Source: Capra hircus
Lineage: Eukaryota; Chordata; Mammalia; Artiodactyla; Bovidae
Length of the DNA stretch: 64,000 bases
NCBI RefSeq assembly: GCF_001704415.2
Contig: NW_017189885.1
Span: forward strand, 62,001-126,000
Direction: 5' to 3'
Position 1 is the stretch's first letter, and each line of letters opens with the position of its first letter. This document shows, one piece after another, positions 23,190 to 35,109 of the stretch. The position numbers and the translations under genes were made by a program. The notes below the pieces were generated by a model. That model made no database searches. It was not told where the DNA came from and saw nothing but the letters and a program-made list of their open reading frames with translations.

Positions 23190-24420
23190 GGTTTAGTCAA
23201 AACACAGCGGAAGCAGCCAGCCAGTCAACGGGCTACGGCAAACAACGCAGAAAGGTGGCGCTGCAGCCCAGCGCCAAGAACCCAAGCGTCCATCATGGCG
23301 ACGAGAGGAACGGCCGCTTCCGGGAGCGAGCACGCCCCCTCCGCGCGCACGCCTCCGTGCCATTCCTCTCGGGCCCAACACCGGAGCTGCTGCCACCGCC
23401 GCCGGCTCTCCAACCCCCCCTCATGGATTGTAACGGAATTTTCTCTTCTGAGGTCGCATTCAAAATGGCGGCTCCCCCTCCCAGCAACCCCCTCAAGCGC
23501 CCCTGCAACAAGCGTAGATTCGCCACCATCTTGTCCCCCTCTGCCCCCCTTGTTGATATTTACATAGTGGCCTGCGGCACCTCAAGCTGGCAACCATCTT
23601 CTCCTTGCTAGGCCTAGCCCCCGCGCGGTGCCCTGGGGGAACTCGGCGCCGACCTAGAGTCCCTTGGCTGTATCCCTAGCCACCGGGCAACTCTTCCCCA
23701 AGTCCCGCCCGTTTGCGAAACGCGCCTCCGCCGCCGCGCTCCTCCCCTGGCGTAACTGCGGCCTCCTCGGGGCCTACTCGGCGCCGAAAACGACACCGCT
23801 CGGCCTAGCACTGAAGGGCGTCACACGCGCTGCCGCCTAGGCCCGGACCAGGCCTCCCACTAGAACTAGGCCCCGCGGCTTCGGCCGCACCCCAGACTCA
23901 CCAGACCCGGGTGCGGGCGGTCGGTGACGGTGGCGGGTGATGCACGCCTGCCTTTCTCTGGAGCACTGGGCCGGGCTCCTACTGGTAGGGCGGGCGGAGG
24001 AAGGGAGGAGGGGCCGAGTTCGGAGCTGACAAAAAGCGGCCCAGCTCTCCGGCACAGGCCCGCCGTCAGCACGTCACGTCACCGCCCGGGAGAGAGACCC
24101 AGGAAAATGCGGAAGGGTAGACAGGGGCCCCTGTCTCTACCAAGTTGGTTCTTCGGCGTCTCGTATCGAAACCATTTGGGCCCCGCAACCCAAGAAGCCC
24201 ATGGCCTCGCGGCAAGATCTGCGGTAGGGTCTGTGGCAGGGTCTGCGGAAGACCGTATAACAACGATCTTATTTTCTCCTCCTCCGCGCTCCCGCCCGCC
24301 GCTGCCGCTCACGCGCCCCTGCCGCCGCTCAGATCGTAAAGCCCCGCGGAAAGATAGGCGCTTCACACCTGGCCGGATCTGGTTCTACCCAGAGACTATC
24401 GCGTCCCCACGCGGGTCCTG
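23190..24420. promoter_or_regulatory. CpG-island promoter, probably of a minus-strand gene (ZFX/ZFY by gene order)
   Basis: GC- and CpG-rich block in an otherwise AT-rich window. YY1-like motifs: AAAATGGCGGC (23462-23472, plus), GCCACCATCTTG (23522-23533, minus), CAACCATCTTC (23591-23601, minus) and CATCATGGCGA (23291-23301, plus). A doubled CRE-like ACGTCACGTCA is at 24071-24081 and an Sp1-like GGGCGGGCGG at about 23988. A consensus minus-strand splice donor at 23896-23901 supports transcription to the left. EIF2S3 ends about 17 kb upstream on the same strand, and mammals have ZFX next in that direction; no ZFX coding exon is in the window, so the name is inference. Motifs on both strands would also allow antisense transcription. 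Several 60-180-codon frames here result from high GC and have no support. Confidence 0.75.
23902..24081 (-). other. Candidate non-coding first exon of the minus-strand gene
   Basis: On the minus strand sequence ending CCGGGTCTG is followed by GTGAGT, an excellent donor (GT at 23901-23900). The CRE-like pair at 24071-24081 would lie at or just upstream of the start. The transcription start is not defined by sequence alone. No ATG opens a convincing frame across the donor, consistent with an untranslated first exon. Confidence 0.45.
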
Positions 24421-25625
24421 GCCCAGGTGCCTGCTTAGATGTGTGGAGTTGTCAAACACTTGCCTGAAGTAAATGCTGTTTTTTTGTAGCTAGGGAAGAA
24501 AATTTAGTAACCCATGCTATACCCTATCTTTGCTTGAAAAAAATTTTTTTTGGTAATAAAATGAAGATAGGCATGCCATTCCGGGTATGGGCAAGAGAAG
24601 GCGGCTTACTCTAGGACAACTATCAAGCCATTTGATCTTTATAAAATTGTTCATAGAACCTAAATGAACGTCATGTGGAAAAGGATTAAACTTTCAATGA
24701 TTCTGCACGTTTAAAATTTTTAATGTGTCATTTTCTACGTATGTACCCTGTGTTTGAAGATTTGTAAGCCTACTGAAGTCCTTTGATAAAATTTAATATT
24801 CTTAAATAGACATATCGTAATTCGCTGGTTTTTAAGAAAACGGCATAAACAGGTAAATGTTGAACAGCATAAACATTAGGACAAGTCACAGTAAAATCAA
24901 TTATAATAAGCTGACATTTATCAGCTCCAAAACCGTGTATTTTGTGTTTTTATTACTTTAAATTTCTATGTTATTTTCCACACTTAAACTTGGAATCCAA
25001 GCTTTGTTTGAACATTAGTAAAAAGGCAAACAGCGAGATCTTACAGCACGTTATTGTGGAATCCAATGTGTTAACTACTTTCTCAGTACAATTCAAAAGT
25101 GGAAAACCAACAATAGTGGAGAAATCTCTTTAAAATGTAGAAGCCTATAAAACATATTACTTCCAGAATGCGACTTGTCCTACCCTCATATACCTTGAAA
25201 TCATGAAATGCTTTATAAAAAGAAAAAAGTACATCAAAAATCATCTCCAGGAAAATTTCTGGATAATAATTTTCAAAGCCACAGCTTACTGTTTTTGTAT
25301 TTTCCAAGTGAGCAAATTTTGTTCCAGAAATCACAAAAGACAACATATTTTTGTTTCTAGAAAACCACAAAACGCTGTTATATTTTCCAGAAAGCAAAAC
25401 TACTTTTCAAGTGAAAAAAAAAAAACTAGCATAACTTCAAAGACAATCAACATAATTAACATTGGTAACTAACATACTTTCAAAATAATAACCAGTGTTT
25501 AAATATTTCCAAAGACTTCCTTTAGTATTAAGGTAACAATGGGATCTGACATCATTCTTTCAACTGTAGCACCACAGTCGGATCACAAAACATGTCAGCA
25601 TTCCTGTTAGATCTCTCATGATTAC
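24421..25625. other. Unique AT-rich DNA
   Basis: No repeat or gene recognised. Minus frame 25083-25397 and plus frame 25203-25472 overlap each other, and neither shows domain character. Confidence 0.5.
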
Positions 25626-25828
25626 TGAGTGTTAGTTACTCAGTTGTGTCTTTGTGACCCCATGGACGGCAGTCTCCCAGCCTCCTCTGTCCAGCGGATT
25701 TCTCAGGCAAGAACACTGGAGTATCCCCTTCTCCAGGTGATCCCCTCTACCGAGGGATCGAACCCAGGTCTCCCCCATTGCCCAGAGCAGGCAGATTCCT
25801 TATCACTGAGCCAACAGGGAAACCCCAT
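25626..25828 (-). mobile_element. Bov-tA SINE, minus strand
   Basis: Inverted BovB-like end (GTTACTCAGTTGTGTCTTTG), Bov-A body, then the inverted tRNA head ending AGCCAACAGGGAAACCCC. Confidence 0.9.
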
Positions 25829-27463
25829 GATTACAAAAACAAAACCTAGTATGACCATTAGTATAAAGCACTTAAGTAAAGTGTGGCCATATAGGAAAAA
25901 GATGTTTTCTAATTGCAAAGGTAGGAGGTAGTTTGGGCAGTGACATTTTAAAACTAGACTTTGATATTACATTTCATGCAGCAAAAGATAGTTAATTTCT
26001 GATAGGATATTAGTAAATTACCTAGCTATATTTGTTACATGAACCTTTATTAGAATTTAAGAAAGATTAACCTATAGATGACTATACCTAGGAAGTCAAC
26101 TGTATTACATAAGCTTTTTGAAAATGCAAAGTAATTTGTATTTCAAATACACTTACAGATGGAAGTAAAGAAGTATCAGCATATGAAAAATCATTTTACC
26201 AGAAATACACATATATACACATTAAATACACATTTAATACACATTAAAAACTGTACTTATGATAAAAGGAAGTATAAATAGCATGGCTGTGAAACTGTTC
26301 ATACAATACAAAAGATCTTTAGTAAACTGAAGATCACCATGAGCTTCTAAAGATCAGCTATACTATGTAAAGAACCATAGCTATACTTCATTATTGAGAA
26401 ATCTCTTAACTAAAATGTTCAAATTTAGCACTCACAATTTCCATCTCCACAAAACAATAAAATGCAATTTAGCTAAATTGAGACAAGAAAGATTTATTTT
26501 AAGGAATTCCCTCAGATTATAGAGCTTCTACAGTCAGTCCAAAATCTGACTGTAAGCCACCAGGTTCAAGACCAAAGAGAAAGTTGATGCTGTGGTTTGA
26601 GTTGGAAGCAGCCTTTTATCATCAAGGCTCTGACTGATAAGAGGCCCATCTACAGTATGGATTTCCTAAAACTGTAAACTTCAAAAAACACTTTCAAAGA
26701 GACAAATAATGATGAACCAATCATCTAGCTATCAGCCAAGCTGACACATTTAACCGTCACACTTAGCATGCCTTGAAAATTTATCATTTATCTTGAACAA
26801 TTACCAAGTTGCATGTTGTAATCTGCTACATCCATAAAATAGTATCAAACGTAAATTTTAATCTGCAAATAAAATTTAAAATGATGACTAATGATGTGAT
26901 TTTCATAGTTTTTTCTCACTTGTCAAATAAGACATTATTTAAATAATTCCTGAAAATCACCACTGACTGAATTAAACTTTATGGCTGCAAGTCACACTAG
27001 CATTACTAGGTAAAAATAAATATAGGAAGCCTAGAAAAAATTATCAGTAGCAATAAACACTGCTGGTACTCAGTCTGAGATTTTATGTATCTCCCCAAAA
27101 TGCAAACATTTCCTTAGAGAAATGACAATTTCCTCATTAGGACATCTTTCACCATAACATAAGAGAATGAAGTGTTAAAAGTTTGTAATCTTTAACATGT
27201 CACAACCCAACAGTATAGGCTTCCATTTCCTAAAGATAGGAAATTTTATCGAAGTAACGTTAACCGCAAGAGTCAAATACATCACAGATGTCCAGATTTA
27301 TGACATATGGTGACGTTTCAAAAAATAATCACATTTGTTAAGTATTAGAAAACATGTTATTTGCAAAGTGCCTAATTACATGCTGTTCCTGTAATGTGAA
27401 AAAAGGAAATTTCTCTTTATAAAGGGATTCTAATGAACACATCATTAACAGAAGTAGAGGGCT
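25829..27463. other. Unique AT-rich DNA
   Basis: No gene seen. A short degenerate repeat of ACACATTAAATACACATTTA type lies at about 26215-26250. Confidence 0.5.
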
Positions 27464-27795
27464 TCCTTGGTGGCTCAATGGTAAAGAATCCAGCTGCAAT
27501 GCAGGGGACATGGGTTCAATTCCTAGTCTGGGAAGGTCCCACATGCCTTGGGCAACTAAGCCCATGTGCCACAACTACTAAGCCTGTGTTCTAAAACTGG
27601 GAAGCCACAACTACTGAGACCATATGTTATGCTACTGAATCTCATGTGCCTAGAGCCTGTGCTCCACAACAGAAACCATAGTAGTGAGAAGACTGCACAC
27701 TGCAACTACGGCACAGCTCTGCGGCGCTGTAACTAGAGAAAAATCTATGGACAGCAACGAAGACTCAACACAACCAAAAATAATTTTTTAAAAAA
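27464..27795 (+). mobile_element. CHR-2-type SINE, long form
   Basis: Complete tRNA-like head (GGCTTCCTTGGTGGCTCAAT, GGTTCAATTCCTAG), then the long CHR-2 body with repeated CACAACTACT units and an A-rich tail near 27775-27795. Confidence 0.88.
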
Positions 27796-28109
27796 ACAGA
27801 CGTACAACCTTAACCTAAACAATGATTAATGCTTAATCTAAACAATGATTAATGTTAGATATTTGCCTCCTGAAGACTATACCCGAAACCACCCATGAAG
27901 TAGTGTGTTCTACATGACTTCACCACAAATCAAAGTTGAATATGATCAATTCTGTAGATTAATTTACCAATTTAAATTTACCAGTAAATACAGGGTATAA
28001 AGAAATCCAAAGCATGAGGTATGATGATTCATAAGGACTAATTCACAAAAACCAGATGGCAGGCAATCTGAAAGGACAATGTTTTATTCATCCCCATCCA
28101 ATTATTAAT

Positions 28110-28585
28110 ATTTTGTTTCTTAGCTACGCCACACAGCATATGGGATCCCAGTTCCTTGACCAAGGCTGGAAGGCTGGAAACTTGTCCTCTGCAGCTGAAA
28201 TGTAGAGTCAACCACTGAACTGCCATTGAACTTTCTGATCCTTTTTTTCTTAATTTGAATTTCTGAATGGAATTATAGTTGATTTTCAATGTTACAAGTA
28301 TCTACCAAGGCAATCAGTTTTAAATATACACATATATTTAAATATTTTTTCCAATTCTTTCCCGTTTACAGACTAGAGTTCTGTGTGCTATGTATACTTA
28401 TTTTAGATTTAGTACAGTATATTCGTTAATTTCAAATTCCTAATTTATTCCTCCCTTGCTCCCTTGGCCAAACTTCTTTTTGTTTTTGGCCATGATATGT
28501 GAATTCCAGGATGTCAGTTCCCTGGTCAGGGACCAATCCCAAGACATGGCAGTGAATGCCCAAAATCTTAACCACATTAGCCAAC
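28110..28585 (-). mobile_element. Two CHR-type SINE fragments flanking an L1-like 3' remnant, minus strand
   Basis: CHR sequence reads backwards at 28120-28228 and again at about 28478-28585 (GTTCCCTGGTCAGGGACCAATCCC on plus). Between them, 28245-28470 resembles a decayed inverted L1 3' UTR (ATAGTTGATTTTCAATGTTA and following); that middle call is weak. Confidence 0.6.
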
Positions 28586-29064
28586 TCTTAATGTGCTCAG
28601 GTTTTAAAATATTTTAATGTCAAGCTAAAATTTTAATGAAATATTATCTTAACTTGGTAATTTAATTTTCATTAGCTACACAGCTTTAATCTTCCAGAAA
28701 TTAAAAGTGTCCTTTTTTTATCACTTGTTATTTTCAGTAATTTTACATATTCTGAACATTACATTCCTGTTGCTATGTATGTCCTATCTATCTTCTTGGT
28801 TTTATGGAAATGAAACCTACCCATTTTCTTTCCCAAGTTTAAAACTTAGTTGTGTGTCCTGGAAATTTCCCGAAGTGAACCATGACATCCCAGTCACTTA
28901 TCTTCTATTTGATCTAACACAGCTTTTCAAATGGAAATCAGAATCACTTCATTCCACAATCAATGTCCACATTCAATTTCCAGAGAATCTAATTTTAAGT
29001 GTGTGGAACCTGAGCCTTGGTTTATTTCTCAAAAGCTCTATCAGATTATATTAATGAATAACAG
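28586..29064. other. Unique DNA
   Basis: The 115-codon plus frame 28707-29054 has no recognisable domain and sits in AT-rich intergenic or intronic DNA. I treat it as chance. Confidence 0.45.
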
Positions 29065-29912
29065 TAAGTCAGTTCAGTTGCTCAGTCATGTGCAATGCTT
29101 TGCAACCCCATGAATCGCAGCACACCAGGCCTCCCTATCACAAACTCCTGGATTTCACTCAGACTTACGTCCATCAAGCTGGTGATGCCATCCAGCCATC
29201 TCATCCTCTGTCGCCCCCTTCTCCTCCTGCCCCTAACCCCTCCCAGCATCAAAGTCTTTTCCAATGAGTCAATGCTTCGCATGAGGTGGCCATACTAATG
29301 GAGTTTCAGCTTTAGCATCATTCCTTCCAAAGAAATCCCAGGGCTGATCTCCTGTAGAATGGACTGGTTGGATCTCGTTGTACCCCAAGGGACTCTCAAG
29401 AGTCTTCTCCAACACCACAGTTCAAAAGCATCAATTCTTTGGCACTCAGCTTTCTTCACAGTCCAACCCTCACATCCATACATGACTACTGGAAAAACCA
29501 TAGCCTTGACTAGTCAGACCTTTGCTGGCCATGTCTCTGCTTTTGAATATACTATCTAGGTTGGTCATAACCCTCCTTCCAAGGAGTAAGCATCTTAATT
29601 TCATGGGGGCAGTCACCATCTGCAGTGATTTTGGAGCCCCCCAAAATAAAGTCTGACACTGTTTCTACTGTTTCCCCATCTATTGCCCATGAAGTTATGG
29701 GACCAGATGCCATGATCTTCATTTTCTGAATGTTGAGCTTTAAACCGACTTTTTCACTCTCCTCTTTCACTTTCATCAAGAGGCTTTTAATTCCTCTTCA
29801 CTTTCTGCCATAAGGGTGGTGTCACCTGCATATCTGAGGTTATTGGTATTTTTCCCAGCAATCTTGATTCCAGCTTGTGCTTCTTCCAGCCCAGCGTTTC
29901 TCATGATGAATC
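29065..29912 (-). mobile_element. BovB LINE 3' fragment, minus strand
   Basis: About 850 bp: the inverted tail (CAGTTCAGTTGCTCAGTCA) at the left, then the ORF C-terminus, with the RT catalytic region near the right end. Minus frames 29082-29282, 29295-29501 and 29552-29779 are pieces of the one broken ORF. Confidence 0.93.
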
Positions 29913-30350
29913 ACAAATATAGGGTGTTCAATTAGTTGTAAAGGACAATATTAAAGTGTATTTCAAGTAATAAACTATTTTGCAAAGTTTTTATTTGACA
30001 TCATACTTTTAAAGGTATCTAACAGATTACACAATATGTAAAAGCAATACGTAATATTGCTCTTTGCATATATTGAGGTTTTTGCAAATTGAAGGTTTGT
30101 GGCATCTTTGCATTGAGCAAGACTATCAGCATCATTTTTGAAATAGTGTTTGCTCACATGTCTCTGTAACACATCTTGGTAATTCCTGAATATTTCAAAA
30201 TTTTTAATTATTACATGTTATGGTGATTTGTGTTACTAATCTTTGATAGCACTATTGCAAAAATGATAACAGTTCACTAAAACCTAGTTATAAAATCAAC
30301 ATTCTTTTGAATCTTTATCAAATATACCATTTATTTTACGACTATTTTTT
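29913..30350. other. Unique AT-rich DNA
   Basis: Nothing recognised apart from homopolymer runs next to the L1 tail that follows. Confidence 0.5.
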
Positions 30351-30370
30351 TTTTCATTTAGGACCACAGT

Positions 30371-30932
30371 TTAGTTTTTTTTTTTTAATTTTAATTTTTT
30401 TATTTTTTAAATTTTAAAATCTTTAATTCTTAAATGCGTTCCCAAACATGAACCCCCCTCCCACCTCCCTCCCCACAACATCTCTCTGGGTCATCCCCAT
30501 GCACCAGCCCCAAGCAAGCTGCACCCTACGTCAGACATGGACTGGCGATTCAATTCTTACATGACAGTATACATGTTAGAATTCCCATTCTCCCAAATCA
30601 TCCCACCCTCTCCCTCTCCCTCTGAGTCCAAAAGTCCGGTATACACATCTGTGTCTTTTTTCCTGTCTTGCATACAGGGTCGTCACTGCCATCTTCCTAA
30701 ATTCCATATATATGTGTTAGTATACTGTATTGGTGTTTTTCTTTCTGGCTTACTTCACTCTGTATAATTGGCTCCAGTTTCATCCATCTCATCAGAACTG
30801 ATTCAAATGAATTCTTTTTAACGGCTGAGTAATACTCCATTGTGTATATGTACCACAGCTTTCTTATCCATTCATCTGCTGTTGGACATCTAGGTTGTTT
30901 CCATGTCCTGGCTATTATAAACAGTGCTGCGA
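30371..30932 (-). mobile_element. L1 3' end, 5'-truncated, minus strand
   Basis: Poly(T) at the left is the inverted L1 tail. Then comes the inverted L1 3' UTR and the C-terminal end of ORF2 (CTGAGTAATACTCCATTGTG, GGTTGTTTCCATGTCC). It is about 560 bp, and the only L1 in the window in the same direction as EIF2S3. Confidence 0.92.
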
Positions 30933-31109
30933 TGCAGACCCGGAGAGACTTTACTTACGACTATCATTCTTTATGAATTATGCATTTACCAGCCAGTGAT
31001 GAAGGCAGTTAATTTGCTACATTATTTAAAATTTTTTAGTTTCCTTATTTTTCCTGTTAGCCAGTTTTAGGAATGCTTTATATCTTCTTTTCATTCTTTT
31101 TTGTGCTTA

Positions 31110-31279
31110 TCTTTTCCTGTTTCGACTCTTGGACTTTTTGTGACTTAGCCTGCCAGGCTCCTCTGCTCTCCATCTCCCTGTTTGCTCAAACTGAAGTCCA
31201 TTAATTCAGCGATGCTATCTAACCATCTCATCTTCCGCTGCCTCCTCCTTTTTGTTTTCAATCTTTCCCAGCCATCTGG
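31110..31279 (-). mobile_element. Old BovB-related element, left piece
   Basis: A diverged inverted BovB 3' region. It ends with a 63-bp segment (31217-31279) that reappears at 34349-34411 on the far side of the next BovB, so the two pieces were once one element. Confidence 0.65.
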
Positions 31280-34200
31280 CACAATGTGGTCCACTGGAGA
31301 AGGGAACAGCAAACCACTTCAGTATCTTGCCTTAAGAACCCCATGAACAGTATGAAAAGGAAAAATGATAGGATACTGAAAAGGAACTCCCCAGGTCAGT
31401 AGGTGCCCAATATGCTACTGGAGATCAGTGGACAAATAACTCCAGAAACAATGGAGGGGTGGAGCCAAGCAAAAACAATAACCAGTTGTGGATGTGACTG
31501 GTGTAGAACTAAGGTCTGATGCGGTAATGAGCAATACTGCATAGGAACCTGGAATGTCAGGTCCATGAATCAAGGCAAATTGGAAGTGGTCAAACAGGAG
31601 ATGGCAAGAGTGAACGCCGACATTCTAGGAATCAGCACACTAAAATGGACTGGAATGGGTGAATTTAACTCAGATGACCATTGTATCCACTACTGCGGGC
31701 AGGAATCCCTCAGAAGAAATGGAGTAGACACCATGGTCAACAAAAGAGTCTGAAATGCAGTACTTGGATGCAATCTCAAAAACGACAGAATGATCTCTGT
31801 TCATCTCCAAGGAAAACCATTCAATATCACATTTATCCAAGTCTCTGCCCCAACCAGTAATGCTGAAGAAGCTGAAGTTGAACGGTTTTATGAAGACCTA
31901 CAAGACCTTTTAGAACTAACACCCAAAAAAGATGTCCTTTTTATTATAGGGGACTGGAATGCAAAAGTAGGAAGTCAAGAAACACCTAGAGTAATAAGCA
32001 AATTTGGCCTTGGTATATGGAATGAAGCAGGGCAAAGACTCATAGAATTTTGCCAAGAAAATGCACTGATCATAGCAAACACCCTCTTCCAACAACACAA
32101 GAGAAGACTCTACACATGGACATCACCAGATGGTCAACACCAAAATCAGACTGACTATAATCTTTGCAGCCAAAGATGGAGAAGTCTATACAGTCAACAA
32201 AAGCAAGACCAGGAGCTGACTATGGCTCAGATGATGAACTCCTTATTGCCAAATTCAGACTTCAGTTGAACAAAGTAGGAAAAACCACTAGACCATTTAG
32301 GTATGACCTAAATTAAATCCCTTATGATTATACAGTGGCAGTGAGTAATAGATTTTAGGGCCTAAAACTGATAGATAGAGTGCCTGAAGAACTATGGAAT
32401 GAGGTTTGTGGCATTGTACAAGAGACAGGGATCAAGACCATCCCCATGGAAAAGAAAGGCAGAAAAGCAAAATGGCTGTCTGAGGAGGCCTTACAAATAG
32501 CTGAGAAAGGGAGAGAAGCGAAAAGCAAAGGAGAAAAGGAAAGATACAAGCAGCTGAATGCAGAGTTCCAAGGAATAGAAGGAACACATAAGATACCTTC
32601 CTCAGCAATCAATGCAAAGAAATAGAAGAAAACAGAACGGGAAAGACTATCTCTGTAAGAAAATCAGAGATACCAAGGGAACATTTCATGCAAAGATGGG
32701 CTCAATAAAGGACATAAGTAGTATAGACCTAACAGAAGCAGAAGGTATTAAGAAGAGGTGGCAAGAATATACAGAAGAATTGTACAAAAAAGATCTTCAT
32801 GACCCAGATAATCACGATGGTGTGATCACTGACCTAGAGCCAGACATCTTGGAATGTGAAGTCAAGTGGGCCTTGGAAAGCATCACTGCGAACAAAGCTA
32901 GTGGAAGTGATGGAATTCCAGTTGAGCTCTTTCAAATCCTGAAAGATGATGCTGTGAAAGTGCGGCACTCAACATGCCAGCAAAGTTGGAAAACTCAGCA
33001 GTGGCCACAGAACTGGAAAAGGTCAGTTTTCATTCCAATTCCAAAGAAAGGCAATGCCAAAGAATGCTCAAACTACCGCACAATTGCACTCAACTCACAC
33101 GCTAGTAAAGTAATGCTCAAAATTCTCCAAGCCAGGTTTCAGCAATACGTGAAGCGTGAACTCCCAGATGTTCAAGCTGGTTTTAGAAAAGGCAGAGAAA
33201 CCAGAAATCAAATTGCCAACATTAGCTGGATCATAGAAAACCAAGAGAGTTCCAGAAAAACATCTATTTCTGCTTTATTGACTATGCCAAAGCCTTTGAC
33301 TGTGTGGATCACAATAAACTGGAAAATTCTGAAAGAGATGGGAATACCAGACCACCTGACCTCCTCTTGAGAAACCTGTCTGCAGGTCAGGAAGCAACAG
33401 TTAGAACTGGACATGGAACAACAGACTGGTTCCAAATAGGAAAAGGAGTACGTCAAGGCTGTATACTGTCACTCTGCTTATTTAACTTATATGCAGAGTA
33501 CCTCAAGAGAAACGCTGGACTGGAAGAAGCACAAGCTGGAATCAAGATTGCCAGGAGAAATATCAATAACCTCAGATATGCAGATGAGACCACCCTTATG
33601 GCAGAAGTGAAGAGGAGCCAAAAAGCCTCTTGATGAAAGTGAAAGAGGAGTGAAAAAGTTGGCTTAAAGCTCAACATTCAGAAAACGAAGATCATGGCAT
33701 CTGGTCTCAACATTTCATGGCAAATAGATGGGGAAACAGTGGAAACAGTCAGACTTATTTTTTGAGTCTCCAAAATCACTGCAGATGGTGACTGCAGCCA
33801 TGAAATTAAAAAACGCTTACTCCTTGGAAGAAAAGTTATGACCAACCTAGACAGCACATTCAAAAGCAAAGACATTACTTTTGCCAACAAAGGTCTGTCT
33901 AGTCAAGGGTGTGGTTTTTCCAGTGGTCATGTATGGATGTGAGAGTTGGACTGTGAAGAAAGCTGAATGCCGAAGAATTAATGCTTTTGAGCTGCGGTGC
34001 TGGAGAAGACTCTTGAGAGCCCCTTGGAGTGCAAGGAGATCCAACTGGTTCATTCTGAAGATCAGTCCTGGGTGTTCTTTGGAAGGAATGATGCTGAAGC
34101 TGAAACTCCAGTACTTTGGCCACCTCATGAGAAGAGTTGACTCATTGGAAAAGACGCTGATGCTGGGAGGGATTGGGGGCAGAAGGAGAAGGCTACAACA

Positions 34201-34348
34201 GAGGAGGAGATGGCTGGATGGCATCACTGACTCGATGGGCATGAGTCTGAGTGAACTCCAGGAGTTTGTGATGGACAGGGAGGCTTTGCGTGCTGCGATT
34301 CATGGGGTTGCAAAGAGTCAGAGACAACTGAGTGACTGAACTGAACTG
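31280..34348 (+). mobile_element. Near full-length BovB LINE nested in older BovB
   Basis: About 3.07 kb, close to the 3.2 kb of a full BovB. The 5' UTR is at about 31290-31520, the endonuclease-RT ORF runs to about 34340, and the short-repeat tail ends at 34348. It is bounded by 63-bp direct repeats that look like its target duplication. The only near-complete BovB in the window, but its ORF is broken (see the pseudogene entry). Confidence 0.93.
31535..34340 (+). pseudogene. BovB ORF (endonuclease and reverse transcriptase), disrupted
   Basis: RTE-type ORF that would nick target DNA and copy its own RNA. Endonuclease: open pieces 31565-31753 and 31790-32269, separated by a TGA at 31751. The Gly-Asp-Trp-Asn catalytic segment is present near 31950, but the Ser-Asp-His site near 32230 reads Ser-Asp-Asp and lies out of frame. 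RT: pieces 32612-33370 and 33304-33633, with the Phe-Arg-Lys-Gly and Gly-Val-Arg-Gln-Gly type motifs visible. The catalytic box at 33577-33588 is Tyr-Ala-Asp-Glu, losing the second Asp. The C-terminal domain is open at 33881-34339. At least four frame breaks plus two damaged active sites make it inactive. Confidence 0.9.
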
Positions 34349-35075
34349 ATCTAATCATCCCATCTTCTGCTGCCTCCTCCATTTTGTTTTCAATCTTTCC
34401 CAGCTATCTGGTTCTTTTCTAAGTTGGCTCTTCACATCAGGTGGCTGAAATATCCGAGCTTTAGCATCAGTCTTTCCAATGATGCTTTACTCAGAGTTGA
34501 TTTCCTTTAGCATTACCTTGTTTGATCTCCTTTCTGTTCAAGGGACTCTCAAGAGTCTTTTCCAACACCAGAATTTGAAACCACCAATTCTTTGACACTC
34601 AGCCTTGTTTATGGTCCAGCTCTCAAATCCTTACATGACTAATGTAAAACCAATAGATTTGACTTATATGGACCTTTGTCTGCAAAGGGATGTCTTTGCT
34701 TTTTAATATGTTGTCCTGGTTTGTCATAGATTTCCTCCCAAGGATCAAGTCTTTTCATAACTGCAATCAACATCTTCAGTGATTCTGGAGCCCAAGAAAA
34801 GAAAATCTGTTACCATTTTCAATTTATCCCCTCTATTTGCCATGAAGTGATGGGACAGTATACCATGATCTTCATATCTTGAATGCTGAGATTTAGGCCA
34901 GCCTTTTCATTCTCCTTTCACCTTCATCAAGACATTTTAGTTCCTCTCCACTTCCTGCCATTGGAGTGGTATTATCTGCATACCTGAGATAATTTCTCTT
35001 GGCAATCTTGATTAAAGCTTGATTCATACAACCCAGCATTTTGCATGATGTACTTTGTATACAAATAGGCAGAGA
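34349..35075 (-). mobile_element. Old BovB-related element, right piece
   Basis: Continues the element begun at 31110-31279. Inverted, diverged BovB ORF sequence from the C-terminal domain to the RT catalytic region and slightly beyond. It is clearly more mutated than the nested copy. Confidence 0.8.
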
Positions 35076-35109
35076 TACAGATATACAATATAGAGACTTG
35101 ACACATTCC

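Noticed and set aside
23924..24472. 182-codon frame and others (23255-23611, 23295-23567) in the CpG island
   Set aside because: High GC lowers stop frequency. The frames overlap on both strands, have no domain, and lie across predicted promoter and splice donor.
28707..29054. 115-codon plus frame
   Set aside because: AT-rich chance frame next to SINE and BovB sequence. No motif, signal or conservation argument can be made from sequence.
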